Below, one piece after another: positions 8,033 to 16,955 of a DNA stretch of 64,000 nucleotides. Under the pieces are notes generated by a model, which saw only the letters and a program-made list of their open reading frames with translations, ran no database searches and was not told the DNA's origin. Each line of letters begins with the position of its first letter. Position 1 is the stretch's first letter. The DNA is taken from the NCBI RefSeq assembly GCF_009905615.1, contig NZ_JAAAKW010000003.1, positions 1-64,000 on the forward strand, in the 5' to 3' direction. Position numbers and translations under genes: made by a program. The stretch is from Pseudomonas sp. SLFW. Lineage in GTDB: Bacteria > Pseudomonadota > Gammaproteobacteria > Pseudomonadales > Pseudomonadaceae.

Positions 8033-8036
8033 TGAT

Positions 8037-8827
<791 letters not shown>

Positions 8828-8831
<4 letters not shown>

Positions 8832-9868
8832 CGGGCGCGATTTCCCCGCATCAGAATCAGTGCAAACACCGGCGCGCCGACCAGGGCCGTGATCACGCCA
8901 ATGGGCAGCACCTGGCCCTTGATCAGCACCCGCGACAGCACATCGGCGGCGATCAAGAACAGTGCGCCGCTCAAGGCACTCAACGGCAACAGCCGCGCAT
9001 GCCGCACCCCGGCGACCATGCGCACGGCATGGGGAATCACCAGTCCGACGAAGCCAATCGAGCCGACCATCGACACCATCACTGCCGTCACCAACGCTGC
9101 GGTGGCGATCAGAAGGGTCTGCACTCGACGCACCGGAATCCCCAGCGAAGCCGCCGAGTCGGCACCAAAGGTGAATGCATCCAGCGAACGCCGATGCCAC
9201 AGGCACACAACCAACCCCAGCAGCACCACCGGCACGGACAGCGCCACGGAGGTCCAGCGCACGCCACTGAGATTGCCCAGCAGCCAAAACATGATGCCCC
9301 GGGCCTGTTCCGCGCTGGCGGATTTGGTGATCAGAAACGACGTCAGCGCATTGAACAGCTGCGAACCGGCGATCCCCGCGAGGATGATTTGCCCCGTCGC
9401 CGCCTGGCTGCCCGAGGCCCGAGACGACCGTGCCAACAACGCGACCAGGGCAAACGCGGCAATGGCCCCGGCGAACGCACCCATCGACAAGGAAATCGCC
9501 CCGGCGCCCAACCCGATGATCGCGACCAACACCGCGCCGGTCGAAGCCCCGGCGGAAATCCCCAACAGATACGGGTCCGCCAGCGCGTTACGCAGCAACG
9601 ATTGCAGCACCACGCCGGACATCGCCAGGCCCGCGCCACAGGCCGCCGCGACGATGGCCCGGGTCAGCCGGTAATTCCAGACAATGCCCTCGTCGATGGG
9701 ATCGACCGCATAACCGGCCGCCCACAGCTTGTTCGCCAGCACCTGAAAGATCACCGGCACGCTGATGGCCGTTTCGCCGATGGCCACGCCTGCGATCACC
9801 GCCAGTATCAGCAACGCGCTGACCCACAGGCCATGGCCCAGCGAGCGAACGACGTTCAGGATGTTCAT
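8828..9868 (-). CDS. ABC transporter permease, FecCD/BtuC family
   Basis: The 346-residue polytopic membrane protein has about ten hydrophobic segments. Family hallmarks are RLTRAIVAAACGAGLAMSG near residue 70, LLRNALADPYLLGISAGAS, and the cytoplasmic ATPase-coupling region IGFVGLVIPHAVRM. It would form the inner-membrane channel of a type II ABC importer. It overlaps the binding-protein gene upstream and the ATPase gene downstream by 4 bases each, so the three are one translationally coupled unit. Confidence 0.92.
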
Positions 9869-10884
9869 GGCGCGTCAGTGGCCTTGGCCAGTTGCTCGAT
9901 GCCGTCGAACAGGCGAACGCTGGACTCCATCGCACTGGCGTCCATGATCACGATGCGGTTGTTTTTCACGGCGTCCATGTTGCGGGTCACCGGGTCAGAC
10001 TTGAGGAAGGCGAGTTTCTTTTCGTGATCGTCAGCGGGGAAGCGGCGACGGTCCATGCGCGCGATCACTAGAATCGTCGGGTTGGCCTTGGCGATGGTTT
10101 CCCAGCCCACGGTCGGCCATTCTTCGTCCGAATCGATGACGTTGCGCATGCCTAGTGTGTCGAGCATGAAGCCCGGAATGCCTTTGCGCCCGGCGACGTA
10201 CGGATCGGTGTTGATGTCCGGGCTGGAGAACCAGAACACCGCCGAAACCCTGCTCGCGTCATGGGCCTTGGCGTGTTCGATGGCCTGAGCCAGACGGGCC
10301 TTGTAGCCATCGATCAGTTGCTGGCCGCGATCCTGAACGTCGAAGATTTCCGCCTGTTGCGCGATGCTTTTGTACAGCGCGTCGATGCGGAACGCTTCAA
10401 GCCGAGTCCCGTCAGCGCCGACCAGGTTGTTCTTGCCTTCGCAGTCGGACGGCAGGATATACGTCGGGATCTTCAGGTCCTGGAACTGCTGACGTGTGCC
10501 GACCGCACCTTGCGGACCGACCATCCATTCGAACTGCACCGGCACGAAGTCCGGGTGCTTGCCGATCACCGATTCGAAGCTCGGCGCGTTGTCGGCCAGG
10601 CGCTCGATCTTCGCGTTGGCGTCCTTGAATTGAGGCAGGGTGTCGTTGAACCACAGGGAAGTGCCAATGACCCGGTCGCTCAGGCCCAGCGCGTAGAGCA
10701 TTTCGGTGGCGGCCTGGCCGATGGTCACGGCTTTGTGAGGCGCTTGCGCAAAGGTCAGGGGCACGCCGCAGTTGTCGAGGGTCAACGGGTAGTGGGTCGG
10801 TGCAGCCAACGCGGAGGGGGACATGAACGCTGCGCTCGACAGCGTCAGACCGGTGAACAAGGGAGCAAAGCGGCGCAGCGACAT
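9865..10884 (-). CDS. ABC transporter periplasmic substrate-binding protein (BtuF/FecB-like)
   Basis: The 339-residue protein starts MSLRRFAPLF with a signal peptide ending SALAAP. Two alpha/beta lobes are joined as in the helical-backbone binding proteins for siderophores and B12 (AVTIGQAATEMLYALGLSDRV in the first lobe; NPTILVIARMDRRR in the second). The longer frame up to 11088 reads through the riboswitch and is rejected. It is the first gene of the operon, placed about 120 bases behind the B12 box. Corrinoid binding is inferred from the riboswitch; a siderophore or cobalt complex remains possible. Confidence 0.87.
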   Translation of the reverse strand: MSLRRFAPLFTGLTLSSAAFMSPSALAAPTHYPLTLDNCGVPLTFAQAPHKAVTIGQAATEMLYALGLSDRVIGTSLWFNDTLPQFKDANAKIERLADNAPSFESVIGKHPDFVPVQFEWMVGPQGAVGTRQQFQDLKIPTYILPSDCEGKNNLVGADGTRLEAFRIDALYKSIAQQAEIFDVQDRGQQLIDGYKARLAQAIEHAKAHDASRVSAVFWFSSPDINTDPYVAGRKGIPGFMLDTLGMRNVIDSDEEWPTVGWETIAKANPTILVIARMDRRRFPADDHEKKLAFLKSDPVTRNMDAVKNNRIVIMDASAMESSVRLFDGIEQLAKATDAP

Positions 10885-10999
10885 CGGGGTTTCTCCAGTG
10901 AGCCTGTGATCGACGAAACAGGCACTGGAAAGCACACCCTGACGGCAGCCGAAGAAAAGAGGCAAGCACCGCGCACGGGAGTCCTTCCCGGACACCCCG

Positions 11000-11200
11000 C
11001 CGGTGAATGATTGACGCTTGCCGGCAGGTCTCCTGACTGGCGCTTCATCACCGTGCTTCGGCCTTCCCGGGCGGTAACCCAGTGGCAAACAGGAAGCACG
11101 GCTCGACGCCTACAGTTGCGGGGACAGTTCCGTTTGAGCGCGCCCGATGACACAGGGCACGGCTCGTGGATTCCCTATTAATTCCGAGTGGAAACCGGCG
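11000..11200 (-). promoter_or_regulatory. Cobalamin (adenosylcobalamin) riboswitch
   Basis: Read on the minus strand, the segment shows the conserved blocks of the cobalamin riboswitch in order: TTAATAGGGAATCC, then CCCCGCAACTGT, then CACTGGG, GGGAAGGC, and the B12 box CAGTCAGGAGACCTGCC (11022-11038). This class binds adenosylcobalamin and shuts off B12 uptake or synthesis genes. A G/C-rich segment downstream (CCGGC...CACCGGCGGGG) may form the expression platform. It controls the btuFCD-like operon. Edges are approximate. Confidence 0.93.
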
Positions 11201-11272
11201 GCGGGGATGGTAAACGATTTGCCCGAAACAGGCGACCACTCGGCGTTCGCAAGCCACGCTCCTACAGGTCCG

Positions 11273-11992
11273 TTATTTCAACGGCCAGCCGATCACTTTC
11301 TTCGGCCTCGGATTCGCATACGTCCGCACTTTGGAGGTCTTCAATCCCAATCGCACCAGCGACTCCGCCAGCGCCACGGCGGCCGTCACGCCATCTACTA
11401 CCGGCACGCCCGCACCGTCACGAATCAACTGGTCCAGCCCGGCCATGCCGCCACAGCCCAGGCAGATCACCTCCGCCTTGTCGTGCTTCACTGCCTCGAG
11501 CGCCTGCTCGGCGATGGCTTCCAGTGCACGGTCCGGCATCTCTTCCAGTTCCAGCACGCTCATGCCACTGGCTCGCACCGACGCACAACGTTCGAACACC
11601 CCGGCCAGTTTCAGGCGGTCTTCGATCAGCGGCACGGTCCGGTCGAGCGTGGTCACCACCGAATAGGTGTGTCCCAGCAGCATCGCCAGGCTGGCCGCGG
11701 CTTCGGTGATGTCCACCACCGGCACGTCCAGCAATTCCTGCAAGCCTTCGCGCCCGTGCTCGCCATACCCGGCCTGAATCACCGCGTCGTAGGGCTGATC
11801 GTAGGACAACACGCGGTCCATCACGGCAATTGCCGCCAGGTAACTCTCGAAATTGCCTTCCACCGATTCCGCACCAAAACGTGGCGTCAGGCCGATGATT
11901 TCCGTGCCGGGTGACGCAACACTGCGCGCCTGCTCGGCAATGGTGTCGGTCATGGATTGAGTGGTGTTCACGTTGACGATCAAAATGCGCAT
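11273..11992 (-). CDS. Aspartate/glutamate/hydantoin racemase family protein
   Basis: The 239-residue protein starts MRILIVNVNTT. The longer frame begins in non-coding sequence. The fold is the two-domain Asp/Glu racemase type; the N-terminal NVNTT and the C-terminal VICLGCGGMAG (Cys180) are typical of hydantoin and allantoin racemases. The first catalytic position, usually Cys or a related residue in a xACFGD-like motif, reads QAGYGEHG here (Gly75), so activity as a two-base Cys-Cys racemase is doubtful. The aldo/keto reductase gene lies 119 bases upstream on the same strand. No transporter or hydantoinase is adjacent, so the substrate is unknown. Confidence 0.75.
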   Translation of the reverse strand: MRILIVNVNTTQSMTDTIAEQARSVASPGTEIIGLTPRFGAESVEGNFESYLAAIAVMDRVLSYDQPYDAVIQAGYGEHGREGLQELLDVPVVDITEAAASLAMLLGHTYSVVTTLDRTVPLIEDRLKLAGVFERCASVRASGMSVLELEEMPDRALEAIAEQALEAVKHDKAEVICLGCGGMAGLDQLIRDGAGVPVVDGVTAAVALAESLVRLGLKTSKVRTYANPRPKKVIGWPLK

Positions 11993-12111
11993 GGGGGCGG
12001 GTCTCAAGCGGTGATCATGGGAATCATGCCTACCGCTGAAGCGAAAACCGCGCCACCTTGGAATTCGGCGGGTGAGACGTCGAACCGTTCGCCGACGTCT
12101 CGGGTGGATCT

Positions 12112-13107
12112 TCAATCCTTCATCGGCACCGGAGCCTGCGGCGCAATGAAGCCTTGATCACGCATCGCTTGCCAGAAGCCGTCCGGCACCTGGGCATTCA
12201 GCGCCGCAACGTCTTCAGTGATTCGCGAGGGCCGGCTCGCGCCAGGAATCACCGCCGCCACCAGCGGGTTGGCCAGTACGAATTGCAGCGCCGCCGATTT
12301 GATCTCGACCTGGTACTGGCGGGCGATTTCCTGAATGTGCGCGACCTTGTCGAGCATCGCTTGCGGCGCTTCCTGGTACTCGAAATGCTTGCCGCCCACC
12401 AACACGCCCGAGCTGTAGGGCCCGCCCACGACGAACTCGGCGTTGTGCTCACGGGCCTTGGCGAACAGGCGTTGCAGCGGCTGGTCGTGGTCCAGCAGCG
12501 AATAGCGGCCAGCCAGCAGAAAACCGTCCGGTTGTGCTTCACTCAGGTCCAGCGTCAGCTCGCACGGCTCGACGCGGTTCACGCCCAGGCCCCACGCCTT
12601 GATCACGCCTTCTTCGCGCAGGCGGGTGAGGGTGCGGAAAGCGCCCTTGCGGGCGATGTTGAAATGCTCGATCCACTCGTCGCCGTGGGCATCTTGCGCG
12701 ATGTCGTGCACGAACACGATGTCCAGGCGATCAGTGTCCAAGCGCTTGAGGCTGGCCTCGATGGAACGCAGCGTGGCGTCGCCGGAATAATCGGTGAGGA
12801 TTTTGTTTTTCAAACCGTCGCTGAACGGGCCGCTGCGGGTTTCGCTGTCCAGTTCGTCGGAAATCAACCGGCCAACTTTAGTGCTGAGGGTGTATTCGTC
12901 GCGCGGCACATGGGCCAGCGCCTTGCCCAGCCGTTGCTCGGACAGGCCCGAGCCGTACAGCGGCGCCGTGTCGAAATAGCGGATGCCCTGATCCCACGCC
13001 GATTGCACCGTGGCGGCGGCTTCTTCCTCGCTGATGTCGCGGAACATATTGCCCAGAGGCGCTGCGCCAAAGCCGAGGCGGCCAATGATCTTGTCGTGCA
13101 GACTCAT
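12112..13107 (-). CDS. Aldo/keto reductase
   Basis: The 331-residue TIM-barrel oxidoreductase has RYFDTAPLYGSGLSEQRLG (substrate Asp and Tyr), TLSTKVGR (Lys) and IVFVHDI (His), that is, all four catalytic residues of the family. Similarity in style is to D-threo-aldose 1-dehydrogenase or L-fucose dehydrogenase-type enzymes, which oxidise sugars with NAD(P). It starts at ATG 13107. It is followed by the racemase-family gene, possibly in one transcript. The exact substrate cannot be read from the sequence. Confidence 0.9.
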   Translation of the reverse strand: MSLHDKIIGRLGFGAAPLGNMFRDISEEEAAATVQSAWDQGIRYFDTAPLYGSGLSEQRLGKALAHVPRDEYTLSTKVGRLISDELDSETRSGPFSDGLKNKILTDYSGDATLRSIEASLKRLDTDRLDIVFVHDIAQDAHGDEWIEHFNIARKGAFRTLTRLREEGVIKAWGLGVNRVEPCELTLDLSEAQPDGFLLAGRYSLLDHDQPLQRLFAKAREHNAEFVVGGPYSSGVLVGGKHFEYQEAPQAMLDKVAHIQEIARQYQVEIKSAALQFVLANPLVAAVIPGASRPSRITEDVAALNAQVPDGFWQAMRDQGFIAPQAPVPMKD

Positions 13108-13242
13108 GAAAGTGTCCTGTCCGGGGTCATGGAGTGCCGGGAAAAAATGCCCGGCGTGTTGTACAGATCATGCCGTGCGGCAGGAGTTCTATGGTTCGTG
13201 TGGAGGGCGGGCACACGTGTCACACCACGCCGCAGATTTTCC

Positions 13243-13333
13243 CTGTGGGAGCGAATTCATTCGCGAAGGCAGTACATCCGACGCAGGTGTGTCGTCTGCC
13301 AAACCCTTTCGCGAATGAATTCGCTCCCACAGG
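13243..13333. repeat. REPIN between divergent genes
   Basis: CTGTGGGAGCGAATTCATTC at the left and the reverse complement at the right enclose a short spacer (AGGCAGTACATCCGACGCAG). It has the same family and size as the REPINs near hrpF and in the hrcN-hrpO gap. It sits between the aldo/keto reductase (minus) and the ClpP-like gene (plus). Confidence 0.85.
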
Positions 13334-13473
13334 TTTCTCAACTCGGCACGCTATTGTGAATGACCCAGCCGGGCTGCTGCAGAGGCGGCGTCGCGGCGAA
13401 CATGCAACTTTTGCGGTCTGCGCGCCTTCCAACCCATTACACCGCGTCGATAACCGGAAAGGGAGGGCCGTCG

Positions 13474-14031
13474 ATGAGCGAACACATCGTCCATTTCCAT
13501 TGTGGGGTCGATCAGACCACCACCGAGCATTTCCGCGACCGCTGCCTGGAAGCCCTCGACAAGGGCGCGACCGGCCTGCTGCTGAACCTCTCCACCGCAG
13601 GCGGCAGCACGGCCCTGGGCTTCACGATCTACAACTTTCTCAAGTCACTGAAGGTGCCGATCCGCGCACTGAACAGCGGCAACATCGAATCCATGGGCAT
13701 CGTCATCTACCTCGCCGCCGAGGAGCGCATCGTCTGTCCTCACTCCCGGTTTCTCATCCACCCGATGAGCTGGTACTTCAACCAGAGTTCGGTGGATCAC
13801 TCACGCATCCGCGAATACCTGCGCAGCCTGGACAACGACTTGCAGCGGTACGTGAACATCTATTTGAGTGAAACCGACGGCGCGATGACCCCGCTGGACA
13901 TTGGCCGCTGCCTGTCATCGGAGGAAAAGGTGATTCGGGCCGAAGATTCACTGGCCTGTGGCATCGCTCATCGGGTCGAGCAGCTGCAGTTTCCCGAAGG
14001 CGCCACGCACTGGACGGTCAGCGCCAGCTAA
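13474..14031 (+). CDS. ClpP-like serine protease
   Basis: The 185-residue protein starts MSEHIVHFHCG behind GGGAGGG. It has the ClpP/crotonase fold: LLLNLSTAGGSTALGFTIYN resembles the oxyanion region, NIESMG contains the likely nucleophile Ser74, and RFLIHPMSW contains the likely base His96. ClpP proper is the proteolytic chamber of the Clp protease, but this is a divergent stand-alone paralogue with no ATPase gene beside it. The partner and role are unknown. The longer frame from 13360 lacks a ribosome site and covers a non-coding leader. Confidence 0.8.
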   Translation: MSEHIVHFHCGVDQTTTEHFRDRCLEALDKGATGLLLNLSTAGGSTALGFTIYNFLKSLKVPIRALNSGNIESMGIVIYLAAEERIVCPHSRFLIHPMSWYFNQSSVDHSRIREYLRSLDNDLQRYVNIYLSETDGAMTPLDIGRCLSSEEKVIRAEDSLACGIAHRVEQLQFPEGATHWTVSAS

Positions 14032-14089
14032 GCTCAACTCATCCACACACCGGGTCGCCAAAGAACCCGCCTGACACGAGGAACCTGCC

Positions 14090-14254
14090 ATGCACACTCA
14101 TTCGCACAAAACCCCGGACGCCGTGCCCCGCGGCGCTGTTCCGCTGGACGAAGAAGAGGTTGAAGTGGACGTCGATAACGATCCCGGTAATGAAGACCCG
14201 GGTTCGCAGTTCGACCGGGACGCCACGGTGCCGCTGATCGACCCGGACGCGTGA
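14090..14254 (+). CDS. Small acidic protein of unknown function
   Basis: The 54-residue frame starts MHTHSHKTPDAVPRG behind ACGAGGAA, a good ribosome site, and ends PLIDPDA. It is highly acidic (DEEEVEVDVDNDPGNEDPG) with a His-rich tip. It sits 58 bases behind the ClpP-like gene and could share its transcript. I recognise no domain. The ribosome site and third-position GC bias support its being real. Confidence 0.55.
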   Translation: MHTHSHKTPDAVPRGAVPLDEEEVEVDVDNDPGNEDPGSQFDRDATVPLIDPDA

Positions 14255-14273
14255 CCGATCCAACCCACGGGCA

Positions 14274-14303
14274 TAAAAAAAGCGAGGGCTCTCACCCTCG
14301 CTC
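14274..14303 (-). terminator. Rho-independent terminator of the KGG stress-protein gene
   Basis: AGCGAGGGCTCTCACCCTCGCT (split: stem AGCGAGGG, short loop, stem CCCTCGCT) is preceded on the plus strand by AAAAAAA, which becomes a U run on the minus strand. It fits the end of the gene at 14325-14522. Confidence 0.8.
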
Positions 14304-14324
14304 GTTCCGCTGATCAGACGTTGA

Positions 14325-14522
14325 TCAGGATTTACGGCCTGCGCCGCCTTGTGGCATTCCGCCTTTTTTGCTGGCGTCCGGACGTTTTTCGTCGGTTGCT
14401 TTCTGCCGGTCGTTGGCCATGTTGCTGCCACCTGAAGCCTGGCCGCCTTTTTTGCCTGCGTCGGAGGCTTTTTGGCGATCGTTCGAGAAGTTGCCAGGGT
14501 TCGATTTTCCGGTGTTAGCCAT
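14325..14522 (-). CDS. KGG-motif general stress protein
   Basis: The 65-residue protein starts MANTGKSNPGNF behind AGAGG. It has two KGG repeats (DAGKKGGQASGG and DASKKGGMPQGG) with a NDRQKA segment between. This is the Con-10/GsiB/YciG stress-protein type: small, hydrophilic, probably disordered, and commonly induced in stationary phase or by osmotic stress. The function is only loosely known. An upstream ATG at 14558 is less well placed. Confidence 0.85.
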   Translation of the reverse strand: MANTGKSNPGNFSNDRQKASDAGKKGGQASGGSNMANDRQKATDEKRPDASKKGGMPQGGAGRKS

Positions 14523-14670
14523 GATTGCGTACCTCTTGTTATGAGAAGGGCGAGTCATGTGGCTCGCATTAAATGGGATGAATCAAGCGGCAGTTGGTTT
14601 AAACAATCACGGCATTACCGGACAAACGGCGGGAGTGGCGAAACGATGCCAGCGCCTTGAATACGGGCCT

Positions 14671-15477
14671 TTACATGTGCACTTCGACCGCCAGCGGCAG
14701 GTGATCCGACAGGTGCGTCCACGGCCGCGTCCCGAGGATTTTCGGGTTGTGACTGGTGGCGTTGCGCAGGTAAACCCGGTCCAGCCGCAGCAGTGGGAAG
14801 CGGGCAGGGTAGGTCTTGGCCAATCGCCCGTGGCTTTGCTCGAAGGCCTCGTGCAAGTACGTGCAGCGCGCCAGGCGTTTGTTGCCCTGCAACTGCCAAT
14901 CGTTGAAATCCCCGGCAATCACCACCGGCGCGTGTTCGGGCAGTGAATCCAGCAGCGCGCACAGCAAATCCAGCTGCAACTGGCGGTGGCTTTCCAGCAG
15001 GCTCAAATGCACGCAGATAGCGTGCACCTCGTCGTGTCCCGGCACCTGCAACACGCAATGCAGCAGGCCCCGCCGCTCCGGGCCGGTGATCGACACGTCG
15101 AGGTTGCGGTAATGCAGGATCGGGTACTTGGAGAGGATCGCATTGCCGTGGTGCCCTTCCGGGTAAACCGCGTTGCGGCCGTAGGCAAAGTCGCTCCACA
15201 TGCTGTCGGCGAGAAATTCGTATTGGGAGAGGGTGGGCCAGTCGTGGTAGCGGGCGGCGTGACGATCATGGCCGCCGAGCACTTCCTGCAAAAACACCAG
15301 ATCGGCCCCCGTGCTGCGCACCGCTTCGCGCAGCTCCGGCAGGATGAAACGTCGGTTCAGGGCCGTGAAGCCCTTGTGAGTGTTGACCGTCAGTACGCGT
15401 AAACGATGAACGTCCCGTACGCCCGACATGTCCGAGGGGGGAAGGTGGACACCAGCAGGATCGGAAGTCACACGCAC
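14671..15477 (-). CDS. Endonuclease/exonuclease/phosphatase (EEP) family hydrolase
   Basis: The protein has up to 268 residues. EEP-fold motifs are in order: LTVNTHKG (Asn), VFLQEV (metal-binding Glu), ICVHLSL (His), VIAGDFNDW (Asp and Asn), and the final HLSDHLPL (catalytic Asp-His). The family cleaves phosphodiesters in DNA, lipids or phosphoinositides; the substrate is not evident. No signal peptide or membrane segment is visible. Start choice is uncertain: GTG at 15477 or 15471 lies behind AAAGGAG, and ATG at 15429 is an alternative. Confidence 0.88.
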   Translation of the reverse strand: MRVTSDPAGVHLPPSDMSGVRDVHRLRVLTVNTHKGFTALNRRFILPELREAVRSTGADLVFLQEVLGGHDRHAARYHDWPTLSQYEFLADSMWSDFAYGRNAVYPEGHHGNAILSKYPILHYRNLDVSITGPERRGLLHCVLQVPGHDEVHAICVHLSLLESHRQLQLDLLCALLDSLPEHAPVVIAGDFNDWQLQGNKRLARCTYLHEAFEQSHGRLAKTYPARFPLLRLDRVYLRNATSHNPKILGTRPWTHLSDHLPLAVEVHM

Positions 15478-15563
15478 GCTCCTTTTGCGAGGGATGTGCT
15501 AGTTCCGACCGGCTCGGGTCCGGGCAGTTCAGCGTTTTGCGATGCCGTTTGGCCGGTGTCGTG

Positions 15564-16778
15564 CTAGAGCCGCGTGTCTACGGCGGGGCGTCGCGACAGC
15601 AGCACGGTCAGGCCCAATGCCAGAATCGACAGCACCGCCGCGAAGAAAAAGATCCAGTCGTAGCCCATGCCGAGGGCAATTGCGCCCATCAGCGGCCCGG
15701 CGATGGCCAGTGCCAGATCGAAGAACACCGCATAGGCCCCCAGCCCCGCGCCTCGGCTGCTGTTGGGCACCTGTTTGATGGCTTCGACGCCGATGGCCGG
15801 ATAGACCAGCGACAAGCCAAACCCCGCGAACCCCGCGCCGATCAACGCCACAGTGGTGTTGGGCGACAGCCACAACAGCACCAGCCCGACGGTCTCGACC
15901 GACATGCACGCGATGGCCGAACGGTAGCCGCCGAAGCGCGTGATGGCGTTGATGAAAAACAGCCGCGCCACGATGAAGCAGACACCGAACACCGTCAGGC
16001 ACCACGCCGCGCCTTCCCAGCCCCGGCTGACGTAATACAGCGTGATGAAGGTGGTGAGGGTGCCGTAGCCGATGGAGGACAGGGTGAGGCCCAGGCCATA
16101 AGGTGCGACGCGGCCGAATACCGACCAGAACGCCATGCGCTCGCCGCGCACCACAGGCACCGGCGGTTTGTTGCGAATCAGCAGCAGCGCGCCTGCGGCC
16201 AGCACAGTCAACACCAGGCCGAGGCTGACGAACCCCAGCGTGTTGACCATCACCACGCCCAGCGGCGCGCCGATGGCAATGGCGCCGTAGGACGCGATGC
16301 CGTTCCATGAAATCGAACGTGCCGTGTGTTCCGCACCGACCTGGCCGATGCACCAACTGATGGTGCCCACGCCCACCAGACCTTGCGACCCGCCGAGGAT
16401 CACCCGAGCAATCACCAGAATGGACAGGCTGATGCCCGCGAACGGTTCAAGCAGGACCGCCAAAACGGTCAGCACGCCACTGATCGCGATGCCCGCCAGC
16501 CCATACACAATGGCCCGCTTGGTGCCGATGGTGTCGCAGATCCGGCCCGCCACAGGGCGGCTGAACAGCGTGGCAAGGTACTGCGAACCAATCACCAGAC
16601 CGGCCACCACCGCACTGAAACCCAGCTGGTTATGGACATAGCCGGGCATCACCGCGATGGGCAGCCCGATGCACAGGAAGGCGATGAAGGTGTAGAGGAC
16701 GATGGAGACGATTTGCAGGGTGATCGCCATTGAATTCGTGTGCTGAGGCGACGTTTCGGGTGGCAGGGCGGCAGACAT
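15564..16778 (-). CDS. MFS transporter, YhhS/arabinose-efflux-like
   Basis: The 404-residue polytopic protein has twelve hydrophobic segments. The loop after segment 2 (LFSRPVAGRICDTIGTKRA) carries the MFS signature R-x-x-x-G-R. Segments such as ARVILGGSQGLVGVGTISWC and NGIASYGAIAIGAPLG resemble the UPF0226/YhhS drug or sugar efflux group. The start at MSAALPPETS was preferred over the upstream 16829. It is likely monocistronic. The substrate is unknown. Confidence 0.88.
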   Translation of the reverse strand: MSAALPPETSPQHTNSMAITLQIVSIVLYTFIAFLCIGLPIAVMPGYVHNQLGFSAVVAGLVIGSQYLATLFSRPVAGRICDTIGTKRAIVYGLAGIAISGVLTVLAVLLEPFAGISLSILVIARVILGGSQGLVGVGTISWCIGQVGAEHTARSISWNGIASYGAIAIGAPLGVVMVNTLGFVSLGLVLTVLAAGALLLIRNKPPVPVVRGERMAFWSVFGRVAPYGLGLTLSSIGYGTLTTFITLYYVSRGWEGAAWCLTVFGVCFIVARLFFINAITRFGGYRSAIACMSVETVGLVLLWLSPNTTVALIGAGFAGFGLSLVYPAIGVEAIKQVPNSSRGAGLGAYAVFFDLALAIAGPLMGAIALGMGYDWIFFFAAVLSILALGLTVLLSRRPAVDTRL

Positions 16779-16955
16779 GAGGGCTCTTCGCAGGCGCGGT
16801 GGGAGTGCGCCATCATCGCCCGAGGCCAACGGAAATGAAAGCAGGCTAACGATTTAATCCTGATGCGTCGCCAGTCTCTTTCATTCCATCTTCAGTCGCG
16901 GTGGGGGTTTACCGGCAGTGGCATTTCCCTTGGCTTGCCCGCACGCCCGAATCGT

